DNA from: Caenibacillus caldisaponilyticus
Lineage (GTDB): Bacteria > Bacillota > Bacilli > Bacillales > Sporolactobacillaceae
Length of the DNA stretch: 64,000 bases
NCBI RefSeq assembly: GCF_002003465.1
Contig: NZ_BDDQ01000050.1
Span: 1-64,000, forward strand
Direction of reading: 5' to 3'
The notes below the pieces were generated by a model. That model saw only the letters and a list, made by a program, of their open reading frames with translations. It was not told where the DNA came from and did no database searches. A program made the translations under genes and the position numbers. Shown one piece after another: positions 8,581 through 17,165 of the stretch (within the stretch, counting starts at the first letter, position 1; every line of letters begins with the position of its first letter).

Positions 8581-9462
8581 TTAATGGATGGATGGAGCCT
8601 TTTCATTTGAGGAGGAAATAGTACCCCGCAAAAATTCTTTAATCTTTTCTATACAACGCTCATCCGCCCAATGAACATAATGATGGCTATTGATCGCGCA
8701 AAGCGACAATCCGTCTCTCTTTTTTAATCTAAGAATCGCCTTTTTCGTTTTATGCGCTTCCTTCGGATCCACACGCTCATACGAGGCATAAATCAAAAGA
8801 CACGGGACGGACAAACGGTTGAGCAGCTTAGGCAAATTTAAACGATAATAGCCGAACATCAACCGAAGACCCTCTTTAGTAATCTCCACATTTTCCTCGA
8901 AAGCCCTTTTTATGTAATCGGTTGCTTTCAAACCGTATTTTTCACAAAAAACCTTTACTTGCTTCTCAATGTTTGCTTCAGGGGCTTCACCGTCGGATGA
9001 CAGCAAAAACCTTTCAATCCTTTTCACGAATGAATGGCCCCATATATATTCCAGTCCATTGATCAGCGGCGCCGCATACCCTAAAGGTCCAAATTCGCTT
9101 GTGGGAAAACGCGGAATGCGCTTATGCCCTTGATCCAATAACACCAACTTTTCAACATGATTCGGAAAGAGAGAGGCAAAACACAAGGCCAGCCCGCCGC
9201 CCATCGAATGCCCAACGAGCGTGACCTTCTCCATTTCATTCCTCTCAATGTATGCCTTCACCCATGCGGCGATCTTGCTTAAAGTGACTCTCCCTTTAAT
9301 CCCTTCACTTCTGCCCATTCCCGGCAAGTCCAATAGATGGCATTCATAATGATCGGCCAAGGCTTCCGCAATATTTAACCCTTCTAGCCCCGAGAAACCG
9401 CCGGCTGGAAGAAAAATCAAGGGCCTGCCCTTCCCGACAATGACCGCATGATACTTTCCCAA
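8581..9462 (-). CDS. Alpha/beta hydrolase
   Basis: A 293-residue alpha/beta-hydrolase. The oxyanion segment is IFLPAGG near residue 20, the nucleophile elbow GHSMGG gives Ser86, and VLLDQGHKR follows. A late LLIYASYERVDP segment should carry the acid, and the HHYVHWADE segment the catalytic histidine. The substrate is unknown; the family includes esterases, lactonases and peptidases. The start appears to be TTG at 9462 with a weak GGTGA SD, so the N-terminus is uncertain by a few residues. It stands alone with no operon partner. Confidence 0.83.
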   Translation of the reverse strand: MGKYHAVIVGKGRPLIFLPAGGFSGLEGLNIAEALADHYECHLLDLPGMGRSEGIKGRVTLSKIAAWVKAYIERNEMEKVTLVGHSMGGGLALCFASLFPNHVEKLVLLDQGHKRIPRFPTSEFGPLGYAAPLINGLEYIWGHSFVKRIERFLLSSDGEAPEANIEKQVKVFCEKYGLKATDYIKRAFEENVEITKEGLRLMFGYYRLNLPKLLNRLSVPCLLIYASYERVDPKEAHKTKKAILRLKKRDGLSLCAINSHHYVHWADERCIEKIKEFLRGTISSSNEKAPSIH

Positions 9463-9859
9463 TGGATCGTCACCGCCCCATTTCTTGTTTTCCGAATCGT
9501 CGAGGATACGCTTGACCTTACTGATAAGCGAAAAATAACTGATTAATAATATATTAGCAAAAAATCGCTCTTGGGTGGGAATCCGCTCTTCTGAAAATGA
9601 ATCAACAAAGGACGGGGCAATATTCCCCTAAAATGATGGCTTAAAGATGATTGTCGGCGTTTAACCAAAGAAGAATCAGAAGGCTTTGACAAGAATCGAA
9701 GAAGCGCACCGAACTCGCTTCAAGACCCAAAATCGGGGTTTAACCCGAACGACGGCAAAAGAACGGGGTCCACAGTAAATAGCGTGTGCCCCCCTTCTTT
9801 TTGGCCGTGAAAAAAGGCACCGCAACCAGCGCGTGCCCCTTTTAACGGTCTATGGCGAC
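9463..9859. other. Intergenic region
   Basis: About 400 bases upstream of the hydrolase. I see no coding frame. A terminator for the ferritin-like gene lies at 9809-9838; the rest shows nothing I can name. Confidence 0.5.
9809..9838 (-). terminator. Terminator after the ferritin-like gene
   Basis: Stem GGCAC (9816-9820) pairs with GTGCC (9833-9837), with CGC/GCG inside. The T-run on the minus strand is at 9815-9810. Confidence 0.7.
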
Positions 9860-10318
9860 CTACCTCTTGTTCCTGGTGAATATCCAATTAAAGTATCCGG
9901 CGTGCTTGATTTCATCGGTCATGATTTCAAACAGCAAATTTTTATACATGGGAGAGATGCGAAGGTAAAGGTCGCGATATTTTTCAAATGCCATCAGCTC
10001 GCCCAATATGGCTTTTTCAACACCTTCAAGATAGCTCCGGGGCCGGTTCTCCGTAACTTGGTTCGACGCAGGCGGCTGATAACCGGTCGATTTCACATAC
10101 ATTTGCCGGAACATGATTGCGTGTTTCCGTTCATCATCGCGAATTTTGGCAATGATTTGCCGTTCGAGCGAAGTGGGAGCGAGCGCCGCCAAAGCGTCAT
10201 AGAATCGCGCATCTTCCTGTTCATCCGCGATGCTCTCTTGAATGGCGCGCAGCATCGCGTCTTGACCATACATGCCCATGTCAGCGGGCATGGTGCTGGC
10301 ATATTGGCCGTAATCCAT
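9860..10318 (-). CDS. Ferritin-like (rubrerythrin-related) protein
   Basis: A 152-residue four-helix di-iron type protein. Metal-ligand helices are visible as ADEQEDARFYD, IRDDERKHAIMF, LGELMAFEKYRDLY and MTDEIKHAGYFNW, giving the E...ExxH...E...ExxH pattern of ferritin-like domains, similar to the YhjR group of Bacillus. I start at the ATG at 10318 because AGGAGG sits seven bases upstream; the ATG 33 bases earlier has no SD. The N-terminus (Met, Gly and Tyr rich) is unusual and probably flexible. It likely handles iron or peroxide, but this is family-level inference. Confidence 0.78.
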   Translation of the reverse strand: MDYGQYASTMPADMGMYGQDAMLRAIQESIADEQEDARFYDALAALAPTSLERQIIAKIRDDERKHAIMFRQMYVKSTGYQPPASNQVTENRPRSYLEGVEKAILGELMAFEKYRDLYLRISPMYKNLLFEIMTDEIKHAGYFNWIFTRNKR

Positions 10319-10607
10319 GCCAAACCCTCCTGCGGATAAAGTCTCTTCCATGGCAGGATATTCATCACAGCGGCAAACGGAAACACCTCAAACATCATTT
10401 TTGTAAAAAATATAAATTAACAGAAATAAAAAGGCATAAAATCCGTACAACATGGCTGATCACACTCGTTTTCTTGCCAAATCATTAAACGTTTCAACGC
10501 GCAAAGATTTCATGATCAAAACGGCACCGCCACAACGGGGACCTTGGACGATCGGTCACCCCTTTAGAGTTGAGACAGCATAAGCCGTGTGGCCGCGCTT
10601 TTCTACA

Positions 10608-11627
10608 TCAAATCGAATCCTCATATGAGATCGTGCCGGCGATCGTTTTCGGCAGAGGCAATCCACCGCGCAGCCATTCTTTAAAAGAAAAGATTCGCGG
10701 CGTGCTGTTTTGGCCGACGCCGATGATGACGGTCAAATCTTTCGGCGAATAGACGACCGTGTGCAAAGTGCCGAAATACTCTCTGTAACGATGGAAGAAC
10801 AACGGGGAAGCTTCGTTATTGAATCGCTGAAAAAGGGCCAACGGATCCAAGCTTTCCTCCGATAAGCTTTGCAAATATTGCTTGCGGGCCACGGAACCTT
10901 GGATATTCGTCCGATTTTTCCTCTTCAGCTCTTCGGCCTCAAAATGATTGGTGCATCGCAGCGGTGCACTGCGTTGGATGACTTGTTGCTCCGGCGAGGC
11001 CTCGACCACGGCGCGATTCCCGTTCGCATCCAGCATGGAATAATTGTAACAATAGCCGTGCGGCACTTGAGCGATGAATGCAACCGCTTCTTCCGTGGTG
11101 GCGCACTGGTCGAGCAACATGCGGACGATGATCGTGGCCAAAAACCCTTCTTGGCGGTGCCCGTCATTCACAAAATGCAAGCCGATGACCAAGCCCTTTT
11201 CGTTCATACCATCAAGCCGACCGACAAGATGTTGGCTAAAACCGACGCTCGCATACCCTTCCTTGTTCTTGGGCCGGATCCATACGAGCCTGGAGTCGTA
11301 TAATTCAGGGCTAAAATCATAATTCCGGACATAATAGGCGTCATTGGCGAATGCCGTACACCCCATCTCATGAAACAAGACGTCATAACCGCTATAGCTT
11401 GCCAAAACTTCCTCGAGCGGCCGATCCAACCCTTTGGCCAAGCCTTTTAACTCGTTGAATAAATGCGATGAGAACTTTTCCAAAAGATTTGCTGCTCTGT
11501 GATACGGGAAGTCTCGTCTCCTAGGCCGATTTAACCCATTCCCGTCTGCAATTATTGTTGATGTTAACCGGCGTCCCTGCTCCAAACCGATTTGAAAACG
11601 GCTGCCTTTCAACTCGACCACGTCCAC
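10608..11627 (-). CDS. C45-type acyltransferase / linear amide hydrolase
   Basis: A 339-residue Ntn-hydrolase-type protein resembling acyl-CoA:6-aminopenicillanate acyltransferase (peptidase C45). The conserved nucleophile is the Cys of EMGCTAFA (about residue 90), followed by YYVRNYDFSPELYDSRLV and a LDGMNEKGLVIGLHF segment typical of this fold. These enzymes are often made as precursors cleaved before the Cys; here there are 89 residues ahead. The preferred start is GTG at 11627, which overlaps the last base of the upstream TAG and has a GGGAGAG SD. A TTG at 11651 with a GGAGGG SD is the alternative. It is tightly coupled to the MerR gene. Confidence 0.8.
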   Translation of the reverse strand: MDVVELKGSRFQIGLEQGRRLTSTIIADGNGLNRPRRRDFPYHRAANLLEKFSSHLFNELKGLAKGLDRPLEEVLASYSGYDVLFHEMGCTAFANDAYYVRNYDFSPELYDSRLVWIRPKNKEGYASVGFSQHLVGRLDGMNEKGLVIGLHFVNDGHRQEGFLATIIVRMLLDQCATTEEAVAFIAQVPHGYCYNYSMLDANGNRAVVEASPEQQVIQRSAPLRCTNHFEAEELKRKNRTNIQGSVARKQYLQSLSEESLDPLALFQRFNNEASPLFFHRYREYFGTLHTVVYSPKDLTVIIGVGQNSTPRIFSFKEWLRGGLPLPKTIAGTISYEDSI

Positions 11628-12418
11628 TACAAGTCTCTCCCGGCGTGCCAAAAAAATCCCTCCCTTTCCATGTTTCCGATATGAGCGACCGGCATGATCA
11701 AATCCACATCTTTAAAGCGTTCTCCGCGATACCATTCCATGATGGGTCCGGCCGGAATGAACTGATGATCGATCGCGTAATTCATCAATTGCACGTAGCC
11801 TTTTCGTATTTCCGTGATCGGTGAGGTGTACGGCAAAGCGATGCAGAGACAGGCCGGCAGCGTCTCAATGGCGGCGCCTTTGGATAAACCTTCTAAGTCC
11901 GCATCATCCGCGACGCCAAAACCGGTTTGCGCCCTGATGGTTTCCCTGCCGGATAAGTACCTGAAGTAGCCGCTGTGAATGCGAATAGCCAAACGGTCGA
12001 GCTCCTTTTTTCTTTGTTCGAAGTGCTGCCCGAATCGGCCGGGCTGCGCTTCGGCAACAAACCAAACCACCTTCTCCGCTTTCTTTTCCAACAGGTACAC
12101 TCGGTCGTCTTTTTGGTAACCTTCCAGAAAACGCAAGCCGATTTCTAAAAGGCGGCGTTTTTCCCGCAATGTTTTCAGCCAATGGTCAATCATTTTCCGG
12201 CGGGCGGTTTCGCCTTCTTCCAAGAATCGTTGAATATCCCTTATGGACACACCGGCCAGGCGCAGGCCGGAAATCATTTTCGCCGTTGTGATTTGACCCT
12301 CCGAATAAAGCCGGTAACCGTTTTCCTTTCGGATCGGCCGCAGCAACTGCACGGATTCGTAATATCTCAAGGCGCTTTTGGCTATCCCGGTTCTTTCGGA
12401 AAACGTTTGAATCGTCAT
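11627..12418 (-). CDS. MerR-family regulator with GyrI-like effector domain
   Basis: A 263-residue regulator. Residues 1-70 are the MerR winged helix (IQTFSERTGIAKSALRYYESVQLL, RKENGYRLYSEGQ). A coiled-coil helix runs to about residue 110, and the remainder resembles the BltR/BmrR GyrI-like ligand-binding domain, ending with EWYRGERFKDVDLIMPV. Such proteins bind hydrophobic or cationic compounds. The stop overlaps the start of the C45-type gene, so both are made from one message and may answer the same small molecule. No 19-base-spacer promoter is obvious upstream. Confidence 0.82.
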   Translation of the reverse strand: MTIQTFSERTGIAKSALRYYESVQLLRPIRKENGYRLYSEGQITTAKMISGLRLAGVSIRDIQRFLEEGETARRKMIDHWLKTLREKRRLLEIGLRFLEGYQKDDRVYLLEKKAEKVVWFVAEAQPGRFGQHFEQRKKELDRLAIRIHSGYFRYLSGRETIRAQTGFGVADDADLEGLSKGAAIETLPACLCIALPYTSPITEIRKGYVQLMNYAIDHQFIPAGPIMEWYRGERFKDVDLIMPVAHIGNMEREGFFWHAGRDL

Positions 12419-12823
12419 GAGCTCCTCTCCATGGCGGCACCTCCCTACAAGAAAAACTACACCTTAAAGCCGCTTGAAGGTCAAGAAGCGTTTTCAAATG
12501 AAGGAGGGTTGTTTGCGGTTTCGGACTGTTTTCAGCCACTCATCCATGCGTCGCTTGGCGTTCGTCTCATTCTATCCAATCGTAAAATGCAATCACGGTA
12601 AAACGGGGCCAAAACGTTGGCTTCTCCGAAGATGAAAAAAAGGGGCGTGCAACCGATCATCACGCCTCCATGGAGAACGCCAAAAGCATCTTTGCGGCAT
12701 TCATGTCCAGTCCTTTGTATCAGTCGAACTTCACTCCTTGGCTAAAAATAGAGCGCCGGACTGATCGCGGATATTCATCCCCGCTGCATGGTTGAATCCC
12801 ATTCAGCGAGTTGGAATCCCCAT
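12419..12823. other. Intergenic region holding a terminator
   Basis: About 400 bases between the MerR gene start and the end of the ABC permease gene. It contains the terminator at 12634-12667 and no supported coding frame. Confidence 0.5.
12634..12667 (-). terminator. Terminator of the ABC transporter cluster
   Basis: Stem GGCGTG (12644-12649) with CACGCC (12661-12666). Seven T residues follow on the minus strand at 12641-12635. Confidence 0.75.
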
Positions 12824-15301
12824 CTAAAATCTGAACCTTATCGTCAAATAGGAGACAAGAAGCACTAAAACATAAAACGTTGCGCTCATGAAAATGGTGT
12901 AGACGGTGAGCGATAAATAAAAGGCGAAAACAAGATGGCAAACCACCAAAGCGATTGCTGTCCCGAGGAGAATAGCGGCGCCGGCCCAAATGGCCATTTC
13001 CATGAGATACAACTTTACAATATCCTTAACCGCCCACCCAATTGAAATGAAGTTCCGCGTCTCGGTGCTCCGGACCTTCAGCAACGTCATCTGGCCTTCC
13101 ATCATCGTGAGCACGGCCAATAAATACGCCCCGAGTATAAAGATGATGTGATAGGTTGAGGCATGGAGGTTGATGTATTGCCCCAAACTCGTTAAGTTCG
13201 TTTTCTTGACGGTGGCGACGATGACCAGGAAGGAAAAAGCGGAAACAAAAGTCGTCATTAGAATCTGCACAAAAGGCAGCCGAATGTACGCTTTATAATA
13301 ATGGAGGTTTTTGCGAAGCAAACGGCTGCTTTTGATTTTGGCGGACGGCTTCCTTTTTCCAAGTTTGAATGGTGAAAACAAGATAATAAAAAGCGTGACC
13401 AAAAGGATGGCTGATTGTACCGCCAGAGCTTGGATGATCGAACCGAAAAGGATTTCTCGAATAATCATCGTCACCAGCACACTCAAAACAAAAGCGGCGA
13501 ACGTCAAAACGACCAATTCAAACTTGGCCTTCTTTTGTATATCCTTTTCTTCCCATCCCAGTTGGGTCAATAATAAATTCTCTTTTTGTTTATCGACTCT
13601 CCAAAACGCCAACCTCGTAAACAGGTAAAGGCCCCCAATGATGGCAAAGGATATCATTAACATTACGGCAAGGCCATTCCAAGAATTGTGGATGGTGACG
13701 GCCGCTCCAAGTGTCGTCCACGGTTCCAAGACATGACCGGTCCCTTCCACATCGACATCCATTTTTTGATAAGAAGCCCCCGCGACGATATCCACATCAA
13801 ACCCTAAACTGGCGATTTTACCCGCCACATCCCGAATTTTCTTTTCTGCCGCTTCATTATAATCATGAATGCCGCCCACCCGAATCCTGATCGCGTCGAT
13901 CGGCTTTTCGCCTTTTATGAGCTGAGCGGCTGCCAATGTCGTGACTCCGCTTGCCGGCGAAGAAACATAACTGCCCGGCAAAATGGTGGGATGGACGGTT
14001 TTGCCCGTTTCTTTGGATACCGTGGGCGTTAAACCATAAATGCCCAGCGGACTGGCGGTCAGTTTGTTGATCTTCATTTTCTCGGAGTAGGATCCCACGG
14101 GATTAAGGACGAAAGGAACTTTATCGGATTCGCTTCTTGCGACACCCATTTTTTTCGTTTCACGATAAACCGGAATTTGGCCGATCTTTCCGAGCTCACG
14201 AACGGCTAACAGCCTCTGAATTGCGTTTTCTATTTCATAGCTGATATCGCTGGTTTTGTAATAGACGGAGGTGTTCCCTGCATCTTGTAATATAGCAACT
14301 TCGGTATTCGTTTTAATATGATCATTTTTGTCAATCATTAACGGATTGGATAAAAATGGATCTAAATATTTCGATAAATCAACCGTGTAAGTCCGCTTGT
14401 TTCCTGAAACATAATGATCAAAGTCGTTCAACAACTTTTTATAGGTGTCTTCCCCTTGTTTCAATACTTTCGCAAAACGTTGGTCTTCTTTTATCCCATA
14501 CTTTTGTTTTAAAGCAGAAACGGTCGATGGGTCCGTCCGAAGATCTTCCACCTCAATGTTTGCCGATAAAGGGACGACGGCATCCGTCAATTTCATAACC
14601 GGGAAAATCGGAACATTTCCAAATGTGAGCTTATCATAATAAAAAGGGCGATTTTTCGTTTTCAGTTTTTTAAATGAAATGCCCGTCAATTTTTCTTCGC
14701 TATCCGGATCTATGGCAACCAATAAATGATAGGTTTGAGGTATTAAAACCGAGGGATTCCTCGTGCTCATAAAGGCGTTGAAAATATGAAAATCCGCAAG
14801 TTTGTCAAAGGAATCCGAACTGCTATCTTTGATAAAATAACCCGTCCCCTTCGGGCCAACAGGGTAACGGTGGATGCCATCCGATGTGTAAAACTGGACA
14901 CGGATTCGCTCGGAACGATCCGGCATGGGCAATACGATGGCTCGCGAGATACCGGTAAAATATCCTAATGAGGCAATCGGCGCGGCGATGTCTACGCCGT
15001 CAAGGCTTTTGATTTTTTCGTAATCGCGGATGGATATGCCGCCTTGGCCGATCCCCAAATAGTTTTCTTCAACCAAACCGTATTTCTTTTCTATGTCGTT
15101 TCGGCTCCCCGCGGGGCGCACCAAAATGTCATACGTCCCCCGATAATTCTTTTGTATATCTGAATCGATCAGCGTTTGCGTTTTGATCAGCGTTCCGTAT
15201 AAAAACGGTATCATGGTAAAAATGACGCCAAGGGCTACAATAAACATGGCCGCCAGTTTTTTCCGTCTTAACAAACCGCTTGTCATCAACGGTTTCATCA
15301 T
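12824..15301 (-). CDS. Large FtsX/MacB-like ABC permease
   Basis: An 825-residue membrane protein. One segment lies at residues 16-37, then a roughly 500-residue extracytoplasmic region (rich in KTGKTVHP-like loops, lacking cysteine clusters), then about seven segments from residue 545 to the C-terminus. This is the FtsX-type permease plan, though the single large loop is longer than in ordinary MacB. It overlaps the ATPase gene by four bases (ATGA). Size and gene pairing resemble the integral membrane proteins that accompany bacteriocin-type exporters, but no bacteriocin precursor is recognised. Substrate unknown. The gene ends the cluster, with a terminator 160 bases beyond. Confidence 0.78.
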   Translation of the reverse strand: MMKPLMTSGLLRRKKLAAMFIVALGVIFTMIPFLYGTLIKTQTLIDSDIQKNYRGTYDILVRPAGSRNDIEKKYGLVEENYLGIGQGGISIRDYEKIKSLDGVDIAAPIASLGYFTGISRAIVLPMPDRSERIRVQFYTSDGIHRYPVGPKGTGYFIKDSSSDSFDKLADFHIFNAFMSTRNPSVLIPQTYHLLVAIDPDSEEKLTGISFKKLKTKNRPFYYDKLTFGNVPIFPVMKLTDAVVPLSANIEVEDLRTDPSTVSALKQKYGIKEDQRFAKVLKQGEDTYKKLLNDFDHYVSGNKRTYTVDLSKYLDPFLSNPLMIDKNDHIKTNTEVAILQDAGNTSVYYKTSDISYEIENAIQRLLAVRELGKIGQIPVYRETKKMGVARSESDKVPFVLNPVGSYSEKMKINKLTASPLGIYGLTPTVSKETGKTVHPTILPGSYVSSPASGVTTLAAAQLIKGEKPIDAIRIRVGGIHDYNEAAEKKIRDVAGKIASLGFDVDIVAGASYQKMDVDVEGTGHVLEPWTTLGAAVTIHNSWNGLAVMLMISFAIIGGLYLFTRLAFWRVDKQKENLLLTQLGWEEKDIQKKAKFELVVLTFAAFVLSVLVTMIIREILFGSIIQALAVQSAILLVTLFIILFSPFKLGKRKPSAKIKSSRLLRKNLHYYKAYIRLPFVQILMTTFVSAFSFLVIVATVKKTNLTSLGQYINLHASTYHIIFILGAYLLAVLTMMEGQMTLLKVRSTETRNFISIGWAVKDIVKLYLMEMAIWAGAAILLGTAIALVVCHLVFAFYLSLTVYTIFMSATFYVLVLLVSYLTIRFRF

Positions 15302-15966
15302 CTTGGAACCGACTCCCGCAGCACCCCATCCCGCAAGTCATACCGCTTATGCCCGTTTTTCGCCAGTACGGGATCATGGGTCACTAAGAGAATGGTTTTG
15401 CCTCTTTTTGAAAGGTCATTGAGAATTTCGACAATGATGTCTCTGTTTCCGGCGTCCAAGTTTCCGGTCGGTTCATCGCAGAGCAAAATCGGCGGGTCGT
15501 TGATCAGCGCTCGGGCGATAGCAGTCCTCTGCTTTTCCCCGCCCGAGAGTTGTTCGGGCGTTTGGTTTAAACGATGTTCCAAGCCCAAGTTTTTAAGAAT
15601 TTGCATCGCTTTTTCCTTTAGTCCATGAGGTTGATACGGAATTAACGGCAGCATCGTATTTTCTAAAACCGTATATTGAGGGAGCAGGCGGAAATCTTGA
15701 AAAATATACCCTATATAGTTGCGTCGATACCGTCTTTTCTCTTTTTCGGACAGTTGAGCCAAATCAAATTCTCCGACCGTGATCATACCCGCAGTCGGCG
15801 CGTCCATGCCGCCGATCAGATTCAGCAAGGTCGTTTTCCCCGATCCGCTCGGACCTAAAATATTGATCCATTCACCTTTTTCAATGAAAAGGTTGATGTC
15901 TCTTAGAGCAATAATTTCATCCTTATTCTGATTAAATTTTTTCGTTATGTTGTGTAACCGGATCAT
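15298..15966 (-). CDS. ABC transporter ATP-binding protein (MacB/LolD type)
   Basis: A 222-residue ATPase with Walker A GPSGSGKT (about 39-46), Q-loop FQDFRLL, signature LSGGEKQR, Walker B ILLCDEPTGNLD and H-loop THD. The DEPTGNLD variant is characteristic of the MacB/LolD/FtsE group that powers FtsX-type permeases, in line with the overlapping partner gene downstream. The ATG is preceded by GGAGG at 15972-15976. A perfect 18-bp hairpin lies seven bases further upstream and could affect translation or transcript stability. Confidence 0.9.
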   Translation of the reverse strand: MIRLHNITKKFNQNKDEIIALRDINLFIEKGEWINILGPSGSGKTTLLNLIGGMDAPTAGMITVGEFDLAQLSEKEKRRYRRNYIGYIFQDFRLLPQYTVLENTMLPLIPYQPHGLKEKAMQILKNLGLEHRLNQTPEQLSGGEKQRTAIARALINDPPILLCDEPTGNLDAGNRDIIVEILNDLSKRGKTILLVTHDPVLAKNGHKRYDLRDGVLRESVPR

Positions 15967-15982
15967 TGTTTTCCTCCAAAAT

Positions 15983-16023
15983 TTGCATAAACTCCTCTAA
16001 CTTTTTTAGAGGAGTTTATGCAA
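15983..16023. repeat. Perfect 18-bp inverted repeat upstream of the ATPase gene
   Basis: 15983-16000 is exactly complementary to 16006-16023 with a five-base loop. In the minus-strand RNA the first arm contains CUCCUC and the second GAGGAG, so the first arm could also pair with the SD of the next gene (15972-15976). There is only a short TTTT after the stem, so it is a poor terminator. It also contains the stop codon of the 44-residue peptide frame. Confidence 0.85.
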
Positions 16024-16140
16024 CCCCAAAGTCTTTGAAAAGCCGCTCGTATTAAGGCAGCGAAGCGTCTCGCTAAAATATTTTATGGCGGTGACAAGGA
16101 AGAGCATTGAAAAACCCAAACCCACAAACACGGCAGCCAA
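16006..16140 (-). CDS. Predicted 44-residue single-span membrane peptide
   Basis: A frame I found by reading the gap between the two ABC pairs. A TTG at 16140 follows GGGGG seven bases upstream. The peptide is MAAVFVGLGFSMLFLVTAIK followed by a polar tail ending TLGLHKLL. Residues 2-20 form one strong transmembrane helix. It starts 50 bases after the ABC-2 permease stop and terminates inside the hairpin that precedes the next ATPase. No family is recognised. It could be a small transporter subunit or regulator, or simply the degraded end of a membrane protein; expression is unproven. Confidence 0.4.
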   Translation of the reverse strand: MAAVFVGLGFSMLFLVTAIKYFSETLRCLNTSGFSKTLGLHKLL

Positions 16141-16190
16141 TCCTCTTCCCCCTTTATGAACCTTTCCTCTTTATATCTCTCAAAACCCTT

Positions 16191-17165
16191 TTAGAAATGG
16201 CCTTTCACGTATTTGCTCTGCTTCATCGCGATCCCATAAGCGGCAAGGGTGCACACGATCACGAAGACGATCGGAAGAACAATCGCCAAAGGAACCGGAA
16301 CCGCCACCGGTTTAACCAATTGAAAATTGCCATAAAAGGAAAACACCTTGTGTCCCAAGACGGCGACCATATTCCGCAAATCATATTTCCCCAAAAAGGG
16401 AATGAGGAAATGATAAACGACAAAGAGGATGGCCGGCGCCGAAAAACGTTGAAAGACCACGCCGGCACAAAAACCAAGGGTGGAGAATAAAAAACAAATA
16501 AATAGGCTCAGCAAAAATTGCCAGAGCACATGGTGCTCCATCGGCACATTAAGATGAAAGTCGTGAATGGGAATGTTCCCGGAAATCCGACGGTAAAAGA
16601 ACAGGCCGACGGGATAGGAAAGTGCCAAGGTGACGACGACGACAGCCAAGATGGACAAATAGACGGTCAATTGTTTGGCGAGCAAAAGATGATACCACGC
16701 GGTTTGCACGGCTTTTATCCGGTATGTTTTGTATTTAAAGTCATAGGTGGCCACATACAGCCCGTAAATCGTAAATATCAACGGGAAAAAGAAAAAGGAC
16801 AGCCATTCCAATGTTTGCGTGAGGATTCGGTTCGCCCTCATAATCGTTAAAGCCTTCGAGACATTGTCATAATCATATTTAAGGACATTATCGACAAATT
16901 CAATTTCACTTCCGTTTCCATTTTCCTGTTTTTGCACATCTGACGGAGCATGCAAGGCTTTCTCAATATCCATGCCTTGTTTTTCATATTCCGCTCGGCT
17001 ATGGAGATACTCCTGATAGTTGTTCTCCGCTTGTTTCATCTGAAGATATAAATTCCATACGGAAAGCGCCAAAACGGCGGTGAAGATCAAAAGCAAGGCA
17101 TAAGAGTAAACGAGATATTTGAATTCCTTTCCGATGTTATTTAATATACTTTTTATAAGCTTCAA
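16191..17165 (-). CDS. ABC-2 type permease
   Basis: A 324-residue membrane protein. The first segment is at residues 18-40. A charged extracytoplasmic loop rich in Glu, Lys and Gln covers about 41-110, then five further segments follow, including SFFFFPLIFTIYGLYVA and the last at about 290-312. Six segments with an ABC-2 arrangement and a preceding overlapping ATPase gene define a complete exporter. The N-terminal coding region overlaps the ATPase gene by 29 bases. The substrate is unknown. Confidence 0.82.
   Translation of the reverse strand: MKLIKSILNNIGKEFKYLVYSYALLLIFTAVLALSVWNLYLQMKQAENNYQEYLHSRAEYEKQGMDIEKALHAPSDVQKQENGNGSEIEFVDNVLKYDYDNVSKALTIMRANRILTQTLEWLSFFFFPLIFTIYGLYVATYDFKYKTYRIKAVQTAWYHLLLAKQLTVYLSILAVVVVTLALSYPVGLFFYRRISGNIPIHDFHLNVPMEHHVLWQFLLSLFICFLFSTLGFCAGVVFQRFSAPAILFVVYHFLIPFLGKYDLRNMVAVLGHKVFSFYGNFQLVKPVAVPVPLAIVLPIVFVIVCTLAAYGIAMKQSKYVKGHF

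Noticed and set aside
8382-8606. Short minus-strand frame, possible 74-residue protein
   Set aside because: Overlaps the start of the hydrolase gene region, weak SD, no family recognised; mentioned only in the gap entry.
12824-15966. Bacteriocin (lactococcin 972-type) locus
   Set aside because: Permease and ATPase sizes are suggestive, but no secreted precursor peptide with a signal is found nearby.
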